In this document: in pieces, positions 34,492 to 43,432 of the stretch
Layout of the letters: each line of letters begins with the position of its first letter
Numbering within the stretch: the first letter of the stretch is position 1
Source: Amycolatopsis vastitatis
GTDB taxonomy: Bacteria; Actinomycetota; Actinomycetes; Mycobacteriales; Pseudonocardiaceae
Assembly: GCF_002234595.1 (NCBI RefSeq)
Contig: NZ_NMUL01000039.1
Coordinates: forward strand, 1-64,000
Length of the DNA: 64,000 nt
Direction: 5' to 3'
Notes under the pieces: model-generated
Databases searched by the model: none
What the model saw: the letters and a program-made list of their open reading frames with translations, nothing else
Told to the model about the DNA's origin: nothing
Position numbers and translations under genes: made by a program

Positions 34492-35802
34492 ATGACCACA
34501 ACCGAAGCACCTGTCCAGAACATCACCGACAACGAAGTCCGCAAGGCCATCGTGCACTACCTCAGGCGCGAAGACCGAGCGTTCCGCCTTCGTTCGAAGC
34601 AGATCGAGCACCTGACCGACAACGGCATCGTCCGCGTCATGCAGGCCGCCGCATCCGAAATCGCACGGCTCGAAGCGCTCCAGGTACGCGCCGCGGCCAC
34701 ACTGAGCCGAAGACGCGGGAATCCGCGCAGCACCGAGGCGGAGCTCTCCCTCGCTCTCTCCGTCACGACACGTCACGCGGGCGCGATGATCGCGACAGCC
34801 GAGGCACTGACCAGCCGCCTGCCCGACACCTTCGGGCTCATGGAACGCGGCCGGCTCGATCTGGCGCGCGCGATGAAGGTCACCAACGCGACAGCATGGC
34901 TCACCGACGATGCTGCGCGGGGCGCCGATGCGAGTCTCGCGTTGCGCTTGGCGGGCAAGAATTCCACGGAAGTCCGGAAAGCAGCGACGTATGCGGCGAA
35001 GATGGCGGATCCGGAGGGCGCCGAACGACGAACACGCGAACGGCGCGCGGCGCGTTGCCTGACATTGATCCATCAGGATTCGGGCACGGCGACGCTGTCC
35101 CTCGACCACGCGCCGGCCGAGAAGGCCGCCGCGGCGTATGCCCGGGTCAACGGGATGGCCAAGGCGCTGAAGACGAGCGACGAGCCCCGCACACTGGACC
35201 AGCTGCGCGCCGACGTCGCACTGGACCTGCTGCTGAGCGCGGAAGTCGGCGGCACTCCCCCGCGCATGGAGGGATTTCTGTACCTGGACCTGGCCACCTA
35301 CCTGGGCCTGAACGAGAACCCGGCGGAACTCGCTGGCCACGGGACCATTTCCGCAGCCCTCGCCCGCGAACTCCTCGCCGGCCCGGACACGATTCTGCGC
35401 CGGATCATCACCGACCCCCTGACTGGCCAGGTCCACGACCTCGGCCGTACTCGTTATCGCCCCACAGCGGCCATGGCGGAGTTCGTCCGGGTCCGCGACC
35501 GCGAATGCCGCCGCCCCGGCTGCGCCCGCCCGGCGCAGGCGTGCGAGATCGACCACGTCACCGACTGGCACCACGGCGGCCCCACAAGCACAGCGTCACT
35601 GGCCGCGTTCTGCAGCTGCGACCACCACCTGAAGGACGAACCGGGGTGGCACTACGCCCTGGCCGAGGACGGCACCCTGACGATCACCACTCCGGCCGGC
35701 CTCATCCACCGCTCGACCGCACCGCCGTTGCACGCTCCGCGCACGCCACAGAACAGTGCTCACCCGCGTACCTCGCACCCGCCCCAGAACGACGCGGCTT
35801 AG
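34492..35802 (+). CDS. DUF222 / HNH endonuclease signature protein
   Basis: A 436-residue protein of the large actinobacterial DUF222 (13E12-repeat) family. The N-terminal helical DUF222 region covers about 20-300. The C-terminal HNH nuclease motif has CRRPGC, then EIDHVTDWHHGG and CDHHLKD, with the zinc-binding Cys and the catalytic HH pair in place. These genes occur in many divergent copies and often look mobile, although no mobile element is seen here. The biological role is not established; nuclease activity is inferred from the intact motif. Confidence 0.88.
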   Translation: MTTTEAPVQNITDNEVRKAIVHYLRREDRAFRLRSKQIEHLTDNGIVRVMQAAASEIARLEALQVRAAATLSRRRGNPRSTEAELSLALSVTTRHAGAMIATAEALTSRLPDTFGLMERGRLDLARAMKVTNATAWLTDDAARGADASLALRLAGKNSTEVRKAATYAAKMADPEGAERRTRERRAARCLTLIHQDSGTATLSLDHAPAEKAAAAYARVNGMAKALKTSDEPRTLDQLRADVALDLLLSAEVGGTPPRMEGFLYLDLATYLGLNENPAELAGHGTISAALARELLAGPDTILRRIITDPLTGQVHDLGRTRYRPTAAMAEFVRVRDRECRRPGCARPAQACEIDHVTDWHHGGPTSTASLAAFCSCDHHLKDEPGWHYALAEDGTLTITTPAGLIHRSTAPPLHAPRTPQNSAHPRTSHPPQNDAA

Positions 35803-35890
35803 ACCTGGTCTCATGACTCTGACTGGGCGTATCGCGACGCTGCCCCGGCCGTTCGATCGGCAACGAACCGAAACTGTCGGTACTCCGCCG

Positions 35891-35896
35891 TAGGCT
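35891..35896 (+). promoter_or_regulatory. -10 element, leaderless spacing
   Basis: TAGGCT ends 7 nt before the ATG at 35904, with no Shine-Dalgarno. Confidence 0.4.
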
Positions 35897-35903
35897 CGGC
35901 GCC

Positions 35904-36356
35904 ATGGACAAGATCGAAATCTCCCGCGCCAACCCAGCGCAGGCCGACGTCCTGACCGCCCTGATGCATGCCTCTTCGGCCTACCAAGGCGAATACGCGT
36001 CCATCTTGGACGGCTACGCGGTCACGCCCGAGTACATCGAAAGGAACCCGACCTTCACCGCCATGACGGGCGACGAACTCCTCGGCTTCTACGCGCTGCT
36101 GACAGAGCCGCCGGAACTCGACATCCTCTTCGTCGCGGACGACGCGCAGGGGCTTGGCATCGGCGCGCGCCTGATAACGCACATGCTTGCCGAGGCCCGA
36201 GAACGCGAGATCAAAAGCGTCCGCGTCGTCTCCCACCCGCCTGCGTCGCCGTTTTACATCCGCATGGGCGCACGGCGCACCGGCACGATCCCACCGAACC
36301 CTCCGAAGGTCCGCTGGGAGCGGCCGGAGCTCCGCTTCGACGTCCCTACATGTTGA
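35904..36356 (+). CDS. GNAT-family N-acetyltransferase
   Basis: A 150-residue GNAT fold protein. The acetyl-CoA loop is DDAQGLGIGARLITHML (about residues 79-95, the Q/R-x-x-G-x-G/A pattern) and the C-terminal PFYIRMGARRTG closes the fold. The acceptor substrate cannot be told. It converges with lpd, overlapping it by 11 bp. Confidence 0.85.
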   Translation: MDKIEISRANPAQADVLTALMHASSAYQGEYASILDGYAVTPEYIERNPTFTAMTGDELLGFYALLTEPPELDILFVADDAQGLGIGARLITHMLAEAREREIKSVRVVSHPPASPFYIRMGARRTGTIPPNPPKVRWERPELRFDVPTC

Positions 36357-37737
36357 TCATGTGGCCCGCGAGACCGTGGATCGCTTCCTTCACCGCTTCA
36401 CCCAGTGTCGGGTGAGCATGGACGTTCCGCGCCACTTCGTGCACCGTCAGATCCCACTGCTGGGCCAGCGTCAGCTCCGGCAGCAGCTCCGTGACGTCCG
36501 GCCCGATGAGGTGGCCGCCGATCAGCTCGCCGTATTTCGCGTCGCTGATCAGCTTGACGAAGCCACCCGCGTCGCCGAGGCCCTGGGCCTTGCCGTTGGC
36601 CGTGAACGGGAACTTCGCCACCTGGACGTCGAACCCCTTCTCACGAGCCTGCTCCTCCGTCCAGCCGAAGCTCGCGATCTGGGGCTGGCAGTACGTCGCG
36701 CGCGGGATCATCGGGAAGTCGAGTTCCATCGTGTCCGCGCCCGCGATCGTCTCCGCAGCCACCACACCCATCGACTCGGATGCGTGCGCCAACATCAGCT
36801 TCGCCGTCACGTCGCCGATCGCGAAAATATGCGAGACGTTCGTGCGGCCTCGGCCATCGACGGCGATCGCTCCTCGATCAGTGAGCGCGACGCCCGTCTT
36901 CTCCAGGCCGTAGCCCTCCACCCGCGGTTGGAAGCCGATCGCCTGCAGGACTTTGTCCGCCTCGAGGACCTGCTCACCGTTCTTCTCCGAAGACACAGTG
37001 ACGCGCACCGACGTGCCCGAGTCGTCGATCGACTCGACGCGGGTCGACGTCAGCACCTTGATGCCGAGCTTGCGGTACCGGCGCGCCAGCTCCGCCGACA
37101 CCTCGGCGTCCTCCAGCGGCACCATCCGGTCGAGGAACTCGACGATCGTGACGTCGACGCCGTAGTTGTGAAGCACATACGCGAACTCGACGCCGATCGC
37201 GCCCGCGCCGGCAATGACGATGCTCGACGGCAGCTCGCTCGAAAGGATCTGCTCCTCGTAGGTCACCACGCGGGAGCTGCGCGACGTCCCGGGCAGCAGC
37301 CGCGTGGTCGCACCCGTCGCGATGATGCAGTGGTCGAACGTCACCTGCGAGCCGTTGACCTCGAGGGTGTGGTCGTCGACGAAGGTGCCGTGCCCGTCGA
37401 ACTCGGTGATCTTGTTCTTCTTCATGAGGAAGTGCACGCCCTTGACGCGCCCGTCGGCGACCTTCCGGCTCCGCTCGTAGGCGGCCGTGTAGTCGACGCG
37501 GATCGGGCTGTCGGACGAGATGCCGAACGCCTTCGCCTCCTGCGTCACCACGTGCGCCAGTTCGGCGTTGCGCAGCAGCGCCTTCGACGGGATGCACCCG
37601 ACGTTCAGGCAGACGCCACCCCAGTACTTCTCCTCGACAACCGCGGCGCTGAGCCGCAGCTGGGACGCGCGGATCGCCGCGACGTAGCCGCCCACCCCGG
37701 CCCCCAGCACGACGACATCAAAGTGTTGTGCACTCAT
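36346..37737 (-). CDS. lpd: Dihydrolipoamide dehydrogenase (E3)
   Basis: A 463-residue flavoprotein disulfide reductase that reoxidises dihydrolipoyl groups of pyruvate, 2-oxoglutarate or branched-chain dehydrogenase complexes with NAD+. The FAD motif GAGVGG is at residues 12-17, the redox disulfide is Cys43/Cys48 (GGVCLNVGCIPSK), the NAD motif GAGAIG lies near 187, and the active-site His442/Glu447 pair is in HPTLGEAVKEA. Full length and highly typical of the mycobacterial LpdC form. The gene stands alone, as usual in actinobacteria, where E1/E2 genes are elsewhere. Confidence 0.95.
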   Translation of the reverse strand: MSAQHFDVVVLGAGVGGYVAAIRASQLRLSAAVVEEKYWGGVCLNVGCIPSKALLRNAELAHVVTQEAKAFGISSDSPIRVDYTAAYERSRKVADGRVKGVHFLMKKNKITEFDGHGTFVDDHTLEVNGSQVTFDHCIIATGATTRLLPGTSRSSRVVTYEEQILSSELPSSIVIAGAGAIGVEFAYVLHNYGVDVTIVEFLDRMVPLEDAEVSAELARRYRKLGIKVLTSTRVESIDDSGTSVRVTVSSEKNGEQVLEADKVLQAIGFQPRVEGYGLEKTGVALTDRGAIAVDGRGRTNVSHIFAIGDVTAKLMLAHASESMGVVAAETIAGADTMELDFPMIPRATYCQPQIASFGWTEEQAREKGFDVQVAKFPFTANGKAQGLGDAGGFVKLISDAKYGELIGGHLIGPDVTELLPELTLAQQWDLTVHEVARNVHAHPTLGEAVKEAIHGLAGHMINM

Positions 37738-38127
37738 GAGCCGAAACTACCCCTTTCCGCATCGCCGAGCGGAGTGACGGTGCTCGCTCGACCGCCGAGG
37801 TGGCCGCGCAGTGTCGCGGTCACCTCCTCGTCACGCTCTTCGGGCAAGACGTGGCCGCCATCCAGCATGCGGGTCCGCAAGTCGGGCACCGCGAAGTCCC
37901 GACCGCTGCGGGTTCGACGGGCAGTTCGGTGCCGGACACTGCCACAGGGCGGCAACGGCCATCCCCAGCCTGCGGCCGACCGTACGGACCGCCGGCCTCG
38001 TATTCCGCGGTCGTCGTCGCCTGGTAGTCCACACCGCCGCAGTCGCCACCGTACGGAATCGCTCGTGAGCATCCCCGGAAGGTCGCGGACGGCAGATGTC
38101 CTCCGCTTCCGGAACCCGCCCGGCGGC
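37738..38127 (-). pseudogene. Decayed gene remnant, possible hydrolase tail
   Basis: This 390-bp gap has no intact gene. On the minus strand one frame near 37770-37880 encodes DFAVPDLRTRMLDGGHVLPE, which looks like the C-terminal His-containing end of an alpha/beta hydrolase. Another frame upstream (about 37900-38080) gives protein-like sequence that is out of phase with it. I read it as a fragment with at least one frameshift. The parent family is uncertain. Confidence 0.35.
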
Positions 38128-38901
38128 TCAGGCGGCGATCGGCGGCTGCTCCCCGCGGACCGAGGCCAGCAGCGACGTCACCGCCGCCATGATCCGGGCC
38201 GTCGCCTCTTCCAGCACCGCGCGGGTCAGCTCCCGGCCGACGAGGTCCGAAAGGTCGACCGGCGGCCCCGCGACCAGGTCCACCGTCTTTCGAGGCACCC
38301 CGCGCGGCAGCCACGTCGTGACCGGCAGCAGGTGGTGGGTTCCCCAGTTGGCCACCGGGACCACCGGGGCCCCGGTCTCCAGCGCGGCCCGGACCACGCC
38401 GGTCTTGCCGCGCATCGGCCAGCCACCGGGGTCGTTCGAGAACGTGCCTTCCGGGAAGATCGCGACGCACTCGCCTGCCCGCACGGCGGCGACCAGGTCG
38501 CGGTAGGCCTCCGCAGCCGTCGCCGCGCCACGGTAGACCGGGATGTGCCGCCCGGAGCGCATCACCGCGCCGACCACGGGCAGCTTCCAGAGCGAGGCCT
38601 TCGCCAGGTAGCGCGGTACGCGGCCGGCGGCGAGGCAGAACGCTGTCAGCGTCGTCGGGTCGGCGAACGACAGGTGGTTCGACGCCACCAGCACCCCGCC
38701 TGACCGGGGGATGTGCCGCGAGCCCCGCACGCGGAAGCGGGTCGTCTGGACGAGGAACTGCCAGACCACCTCGATCGCGAGGCTGTACCAAGCGCCCCGG
38801 CCGGCGCGGGCGAAGCGCCGGCCGTAGGCGATCATCTGGCGTCGGGTGAGCAGCTCACCTTCGGTGTCCAGGGCGGTCCAGCGGTCGGTCATGACTGTCA
38901 T
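38128..38901 (-). CDS. 1-acyl-glycerol-3-phosphate acyltransferase-like (PlsC family)
   Basis: A 257-residue membrane-associated acyltransferase. The catalytic H-x4-D motif is NHLSFAD (His76, Asp81), and the substrate-binding block IFPEGTFSN contains Glu151. It probably acylates lysophosphatidic acid in phospholipid synthesis, although actinomycetes carry many paralogs with other acceptors. The start may be ATG 38901 or 38892 (MTVMTDRW); neither has a clear ribosome-binding site. Confidence 0.9.
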   Translation of the reverse strand: MTVMTDRWTALDTEGELLTRRQMIAYGRRFARAGRGAWYSLAIEVVWQFLVQTTRFRVRGSRHIPRSGGVLVASNHLSFADPTTLTAFCLAAGRVPRYLAKASLWKLPVVGAVMRSGRHIPVYRGAATAAEAYRDLVAAVRAGECVAIFPEGTFSNDPGGWPMRGKTGVVRAALETGAPVVPVANWGTHHLLPVTTWLPRGVPRKTVDLVAGPPVDLSDLVGRELTRAVLEEATARIMAAVTSLLASVRGEQPPIAA

Positions 38902-38983
38902 TCGTAGTCCACGACCGGCCGGTCGGGTCCCGGCGCGCGCCGAACGCGGCGCAGATCACAGCAAAAAGTTCACCGCGGGAAGG

Positions 38984-39388
38984 TCACAGGCGCTCGAGCA
39001 CCACCACGGGGATTTCGCGGTCGGTCTTCTTGGCGTACTCGTTGTAGTCCGGCCAGACCGCGGCGAGCTTCTCCCACAGCTTGGCGCGCTCCTCACCGGA
39101 GCTGGTGCGGGCGCGTGCCTTGAACTTGTCGGCCTTGATCTGGACCCCGACCTCGGGGTGCTCGACGAGGTTGAAGTACCAGCCGGGGTGGCTCGGCGCG
39201 CCGCCCTTCGAGGCCACGATCACCGGGTTCCCGTCGACTTCCTGGTAGATCAGGGCGAACTTGCGCTCCTGCCCGGTCTTGCGGCCCTTCGTGGTCAGCA
39301 CCAGGGTCGGGACGCCTTCCTGCCAGTCGTGGCCGACCTCGCCGTCGGTCTCCTCGTAGCGGCGGACGTGCTCGTCACCGAACAGCAT
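38984..39388 (-). CDS. Deazaflavin (F420)-dependent nitroreductase family protein
   Basis: A 134-residue split-barrel protein of the DDN family. TTKGRKTGQERKFALIY covers the F420 phosphate-binding part, and SKGGAPSHPGWYFNL is the family signature. Such proteins use reduced F420 to reduce quinones or nitro compounds. AAAGGAA precedes the ATG at 39388. It connects functionally with FO synthase in this window, but its natural substrate is unknown. Confidence 0.9.
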   Translation of the reverse strand: MLFGDEHVRRYEETDGEVGHDWQEGVPTLVLTTKGRKTGQERKFALIYQEVDGNPVIVASKGGAPSHPGWYFNLVEHPEVGVQIKADKFKARARTSSGEERAKLWEKLAAVWPDYNEYAKKTDREIPVVVLERL

Positions 39389-39602
39389 GTGTGGTTCCTT
39401 TCGCGATCCTCTGGTGTGGCTAGCTCACCACTTGACGGTTCCCCTGGACAGGAACACCCACACCGCCGTGGATCTTCCCCGGCCGCTTTTCACTCGATCG
39501 GGGTACGTTCGCCGAGTAGCGGTTTCTCCGTCCGCGTTCGACTCCCAGTAGATTGCACCGACCGAGCACACGCGAACGCCCGAGACCGATCTTGGAGGAG
39601 CC

Positions 39603-40643
39603 ATGAAGGCCCGGCCGCACGTGACACTGGAAGATGTGGCACGCAGCGCGAACGTCTCGCTCGCGACGGCGTCGCGGGTGCTCAACGGCACCGCGTCCGT
39701 CCGCGCCGATCTGCGGGAGCGGGTCTCCGCCGCCGCGGCCGAGCTGGCCTACGCCCCGAACGCCCATGCGCAGGCCCTCGCCGGCGGCACCCACCGCACG
39801 GTCGGCGTGATCTGCCACGACGTCAGCGACCCGTACTTCGCCGCGATCGCCGGTGGCGTGATGCGGGTGGCCACCGACAACGGGCTGCTCGTGATGCTGG
39901 CCGGCACGTTCCGCGACCCGGATCGCGAAGTCGCCTACGTATCGACGCTGCGCGCGCAGCGGGCCGCGGCCATCCTGCTGATCGGCTCGGCGTTCGAAGA
40001 CCGGGCGTGGGAGCGGGCGATGGCCGCCGAACTGGAGCCCTACCGCCGCGGCGGCGGTCAGGTCGCGGCCGTCAGCCGCCATCGCGGGCTCAAGATCGAC
40101 ACCGTCCAGCCGGACAACAAGGGTGGTGCCGCGGAACTGGCGAAGGCGCTGGTCGGCCTCGGGCACAAGCGGTTCGCCGTCCTGGCCGGGCCGCGGCGGT
40201 TGAGCACCGTGATCGACCGGCTGGCCGGCTTCTCCGATGAGCTCGCGGCGCAGGGGATCGAATTGCGCGAAGACGACGTCTTCGAGGCCGCGTTCAGCCG
40301 CGACGGGGGGTACGAAGCCACGAAGCGGCTACTCGCCGGCCGCAAGCGCAAGCTGCCGACCTGTCTCTTCGCCGTCACCGACGTGATGGCGATCGGCGCG
40401 CTGACGGCGTTGCGGGAGGAAGGCGTGTCCGTGCCCGGCGACATCTCCGTGGCCGGCTTCGACGATATCCCGGTGGTCCGCGACCTGGCCCCGGCCCTGA
40501 CCACCGTGCGGCTGCCGCTGGAGGAACTGGGCGAACGGGCGATGGACATGGCGATCAAGGGGTCCACGGGCACCCGGCCGCGGACGGTCCGGCTGTCCGG
40601 CGAGGTCGTCCTGCGCGAAAGCACCGCACGCCCCAAGCGCTGA
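39603..40643 (+). CDS. LacI-family transcriptional regulator
   Basis: A 346-residue repressor with an N-terminal helix-turn-helix (VTLEDVARSANVSLATASRV, residues 7-26), the hinge region and a sugar-binding-type effector domain. A clear GGAGGA site precedes the ATG. It lies directly upstream of a two-gene catabolic unit whose promoter is covered by a perfect 14-bp palindrome, so it is very probably the repressor of that unit. Confidence 0.93.
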   Translation: MKARPHVTLEDVARSANVSLATASRVLNGTASVRADLRERVSAAAAELAYAPNAHAQALAGGTHRTVGVICHDVSDPYFAAIAGGVMRVATDNGLLVMLAGTFRDPDREVAYVSTLRAQRAAAILLIGSAFEDRAWERAMAAELEPYRRGGGQVAAVSRHRGLKIDTVQPDNKGGAAELAKALVGLGHKRFAVLAGPRRLSTVIDRLAGFSDELAAQGIELREDDVFEAAFSRDGGYEATKRLLAGRKRKLPTCLFAVTDVMAIGALTALREEGVSVPGDISVAGFDDIPVVRDLAPALTTVRLPLEELGERAMDMAIKGSTGTRPRTVRLSGEVVLRESTARPKR

Positions 40644-40655
40644 CCCGGACGGGCC

Positions 40656-40684
40656 TTGTCGTGCTCCGGCACAGGCCCTACCGT
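40656..40684 (+). promoter_or_regulatory. Promoter of the DUF993 operon
   Basis: TTGTCG (40656-40661), a 17-bp spacer and TACCGT (40679-40684) form a good promoter, with the operator starting at the expected transcription start. Confidence 0.55.
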
Positions 40685-40690
40685 GGATTG

Positions 40691-40704
40691 AGAAAGCGCT
40701 TTCT
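40691..40704. promoter_or_regulatory. LacI-type operator, perfect palindrome
   Basis: AGAAAGCGCTTTCT is a perfect 14-bp palindrome with the central CG typical of LacI/GalR operators. It starts about 7 bp after the -10, where a bound repressor would block initiation. Confidence 0.75.
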
Positions 40705-40722
40705 GACGTCTCGGAGGTCCCG

Positions 40723-41856
40723 ATGCTCGTGCTCCCGGTTCCCGGCGGGGGGCTCCTGAACTGGTCGCCGTCCGGGCCGCCGCTCCCGGAGCCACCGAAG
40801 ACGCCACCGGCGTCGCGGATCGTCTACGCCGCCGCGCACGTCGTCGCGGACGCGCTGGCCGACGAGCCCTACGCCGTGGACTGGAACACGACGCTGGCCT
40901 TCCGCGAGCACCTCTGGTCGTGCGGGCTGGGCGTCGCGGAGGCGATGGACACCGCGCAACGCGGCATGGGCCTCGACTGGGCGACGACGCAGGAGCTGGT
41001 GACGCGCACCGGTGCCGTCGCCGCCGGGCGGCGCTGGTGCGCCGGGGTCGGCACCGACCAGCTGCCCGCCGGCCCGGCGACTGTCACCTCCATTGTGGAC
41101 GCCTGGCGCGAGCAGCTGGACCTGGTGTCGCGTGCGGGCGCGATCCCGGTCGTCATGGCCAGCCGGGCGCTGGCCGCGGCGGCGACCGGCCCCGACGACT
41201 ACCACGCGGCGTACGGGAAGCTGCTCTCCGAGGCGAGCGGGCCGGTCCTGCTGCACTGGCTGGGCGAGCAGTTCGACCCGGCGCTGGCCGGCTATTGGGG
41301 CCACGGCGACGTGCGGGCCGCGGCTCGCGAACTGGCCGCGCTCTGCGCCGAGCACGCCGGCACGATCGCCGGGGTGAAGGTCTCAGTGCTGGACGCCGAG
41401 ATCGAGACCGAATTCCGGCGGGCGCTTCCCGACGGCGTCGCCTGCTACACCGGCGACGACTTCAACTATCCCGAACTCATCGCCGGGGACGGCGAAGGCC
41501 ACAGTGAGGCCTTGCTCGGGATCTTCGACCCCATCGCGCCGGTCGCCGCGGCCGCGCTCGCTCGCCTCGACGAAGGCGACCGCGCCGGGTTCGGCGCACT
41601 GCTCGACCCCACCGTGCCGCTCTCCCGCGAGATCTTCCGCGCGCCGACCCGGCACTACAAGACCGGCGTCGTCTTCCTCGCTTACCTCAACGGCCACCAG
41701 GAGCACTTCCGGATGATCGCCGGCCAGGAGTCCGCGCGCACGATCACCCACCTCGCGACGCTGCTGCGGCTCGCCGACGAGGCCGGTGTGCTCGCCGACC
41801 CCGATCTGGCCGTGGCCCGGATGCGGCCGCTGCTGCAGGCCGCGGGGGTGGCGTGA
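40723..41856 (+). CDS. DUF993 protein, DapA-like TIM barrel
   Basis: A 377-residue protein of the DUF993 family, related in fold to dihydrodipicolinate synthase-type aldolases. It is found in sugar catabolic clusters with isomerases and MocA-type dehydrogenases. Landmarks are PYAVDWNTTLAFREHLWSCG near residue 48 and HWLGEQFDPALAGYWG near residue 170; GVKVSVLD may carry the lysine of the barrel. The exact reaction is not known. The ATG at 40723 is preceded by CGGAGG. It overlaps the next gene by a few bases. Confidence 0.82.
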   Translation: MLVLPVPGGGLLNWSPSGPPLPEPPKTPPASRIVYAAAHVVADALADEPYAVDWNTTLAFREHLWSCGLGVAEAMDTAQRGMGLDWATTQELVTRTGAVAAGRRWCAGVGTDQLPAGPATVTSIVDAWREQLDLVSRAGAIPVVMASRALAAAATGPDDYHAAYGKLLSEASGPVLLHWLGEQFDPALAGYWGHGDVRAAARELAALCAEHAGTIAGVKVSVLDAEIETEFRRALPDGVACYTGDDFNYPELIAGDGEGHSEALLGIFDPIAPVAAAALARLDEGDRAGFGALLDPTVPLSREIFRAPTRHYKTGVVFLAYLNGHQEHFRMIAGQESARTITHLATLLRLADEAGVLADPDLAVARMRPLLQAAGVA

Positions 41857-42668
41857 TGGACCCCAGGCTGAGCCTCAACCAGATCACCACCAAGGCCTGG
41901 TCGCTGCCCGAAGCGGTGGCCGGCTGCGCGGCGGCGGGCGTCGGCTGGATCGGGCTGTGGCGTGACAAGGTGGCCGAAACCGGCGTCGACGAAGCCGCGC
42001 GGGTGCTGAAGGAGCACGGTGTGCGGGTTTCGTCGTTGTGCCGCGGTGGGTTCTTCACCGGCGTGACGCCGGAGGGGTCTCCTGTGGACGGTGTGGCCCA
42101 GACCCGGGAGGCGATCGACGAGGCCGCCGCGCTCGGCGCCGACGTCCTCGTGCTGGTCGTCGGGGGGATCGCGGGCAACGACCTGGCCGCGTCCCGGCAG
42201 CGGGTCGCGGACGCCGTGGGTGAGCTCGCGCCGTACGCCGGGGAGCGCGGGGTACGGCTCGGCCTGGAGCCGCTGCACCCGATGCAGTGCGCGGACCGCT
42301 CGGTGCTGTCCACTGTGGATCAAGCACTGGCGGTCGCCCGGGAGCACCCCGCCGAGCAGGTCGGCGTGATCGTGGACGAGTTCCACGTCTGGTGGGACCC
42401 GCGGATCGAGGAGTCGATCGCCGCGGCCGCCGGCCGGATCGCCGGGTTCCACGTGTGCGACGTGCTGGTGCCGCTGCCCGACCCGCTGCTGGGCCGCGCG
42501 CTGCCGGGCGACGGCCCGATCGACCACCGCCACCTGCGTGCCTGCGTCGAGGCCGCGGGCTACACGGGCCCGATCGAGGTCGAGGTGTTCAACGCCGGGC
42601 TGTGGGCGCGGCCGGGCGCGGAAGTGCTCGCCGAGACCGTTGCGGCGTTCGAGCGACACGTGGCCTGA
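41853..42668 (+). CDS. Sugar phosphate isomerase/epimerase (xylose isomerase-like TIM barrel)
   Basis: A 271-residue AP_endonuc_2-type barrel. Probable metal ligands are Glu in LGLEPLHP, Asp-Glu in VIVDEFHVWW, His in GFHVCDVL and Glu in IEVEVFNAG. Such proteins isomerise or epimerise keto sugars or cleave inosose-like compounds. The start is GTG 41853 (GTGA overlap) or ATG 41856. It forms an operon with the DUF993 gene under the LacI repressor; the sugar is unknown. Confidence 0.88.
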   Translation: MMDPRLSLNQITTKAWSLPEAVAGCAAAGVGWIGLWRDKVAETGVDEAARVLKEHGVRVSSLCRGGFFTGVTPEGSPVDGVAQTREAIDEAAALGADVLVLVVGGIAGNDLAASRQRVADAVGELAPYAGERGVRLGLEPLHPMQCADRSVLSTVDQALAVAREHPAEQVGVIVDEFHVWWDPRIEESIAAAAGRIAGFHVCDVLVPLPDPLLGRALPGDGPIDHRHLRACVEAAGYTGPIEVEVFNAGLWARPGAEVLAETVAAFERHVA

Positions 42669-42719
42669 GCCGTCCGTCCGCCGATACGCTGGATCCATCA
42701 CGCGGACGGGGGTCGCTCG

Positions 42720-43385
42720 ATGCACGCGGACGACGAGGGAGCGGTCCGCAGCGTGCTGCGCACCTTCGACCTGCTCGCTCTCTTCACGGAACGCTCCCGG
42801 ACCTGGGCGGTGAAGGACCTCACCGCGGCGAGCGGCCTGGCGAAGACGACGCTGTTGCGGCTCGTCGCCACTTGTGAACAACGCGGCCTGCTCTGGACGC
42901 GCCCGGACGGGCGGATCACCGTCGGGCCCGGGATGCTCCGCTGGGCGCAGCTGGCGAACACGGCGTGGCAGCTGCCCGAGCCGGTCCGGCAAGTGCTGCG
43001 CGACCTGGCGCGGGAGTGCCGGGAGACGGCGAACCTCTACGTGCGCAGCACCAGCGTGCTGGTCTGCGTGGCCCAGGAGGAAGGTCCGCAGGCCATCCGG
43101 CACGTGGGCCACGTGGGTGACGAGCTGCCGCTCGAGTGCGGGGCCGCCGGGCAGGTCCTGGCCGGCGAGGCCGAAGATGCCGCGGTCTGCCACGGTGAGC
43201 CGGAGGCGGGCGCGTCGAGTGTCGCCGCGCCGGTGCGCGACGGCGACGGCCGGGTGCTGGCGGCGCTGGCGATCACGGGTCCCAGCAGCCGGTTCGGCAG
43301 CGCCGAAGTCGCTGCGTTAAGCGCGGCCGTCGTCCACGCTTCGCGGCGGATATCGCGGATCGGCCTCGGTACCCGGGCGGAATAG
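42720..43385 (+). CDS. IclR-family transcriptional regulator
   Basis: A 221-residue regulator. The N-terminal winged helix (WAVKDLTAASGLAKTTLLRLV) is followed by the IclR effector domain, which ends GPSSRFGSAEVAALSAAVV. It is slightly short for the family, with a compact effector domain. It follows the sugar operon by 51 bp in the same direction and may add control over it. Confidence 0.85.
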   Translation: MHADDEGAVRSVLRTFDLLALFTERSRTWAVKDLTAASGLAKTTLLRLVATCEQRGLLWTRPDGRITVGPGMLRWAQLANTAWQLPEPVRQVLRDLARECRETANLYVRSTSVLVCVAQEEGPQAIRHVGHVGDELPLECGAAGQVLAGEAEDAAVCHGEPEAGASSVAAPVRDGDGRVLAALAITGPSSRFGSAEVAALSAAVVHASRRISRIGLGTRAE

Positions 43386-43419
43386 ACCACAACGCCACGG
43401 CTTCCGCCGCATCGTTGGT

Positions 43420-43425
43420 TAGGCT
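43420..43425 (+). promoter_or_regulatory. -10 element, leaderless spacing
   Basis: TAGGCT ends 7 nt before the ATG at 43433, with no Shine-Dalgarno. This supports 43433 over the in-frame start at 43415, which would lie upstream of the hexamer. Confidence 0.4.
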
Positions 43426-43432
43426 GCCCGGC

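Noticed and set aside
36187..38703. Plus-strand frame of 838 codons across lpd and plsC
   Set aside because: It runs antisense through two clear enzymes and the remnant region, with no recognisable domain; GC-rich DNA often leaves such frames open.
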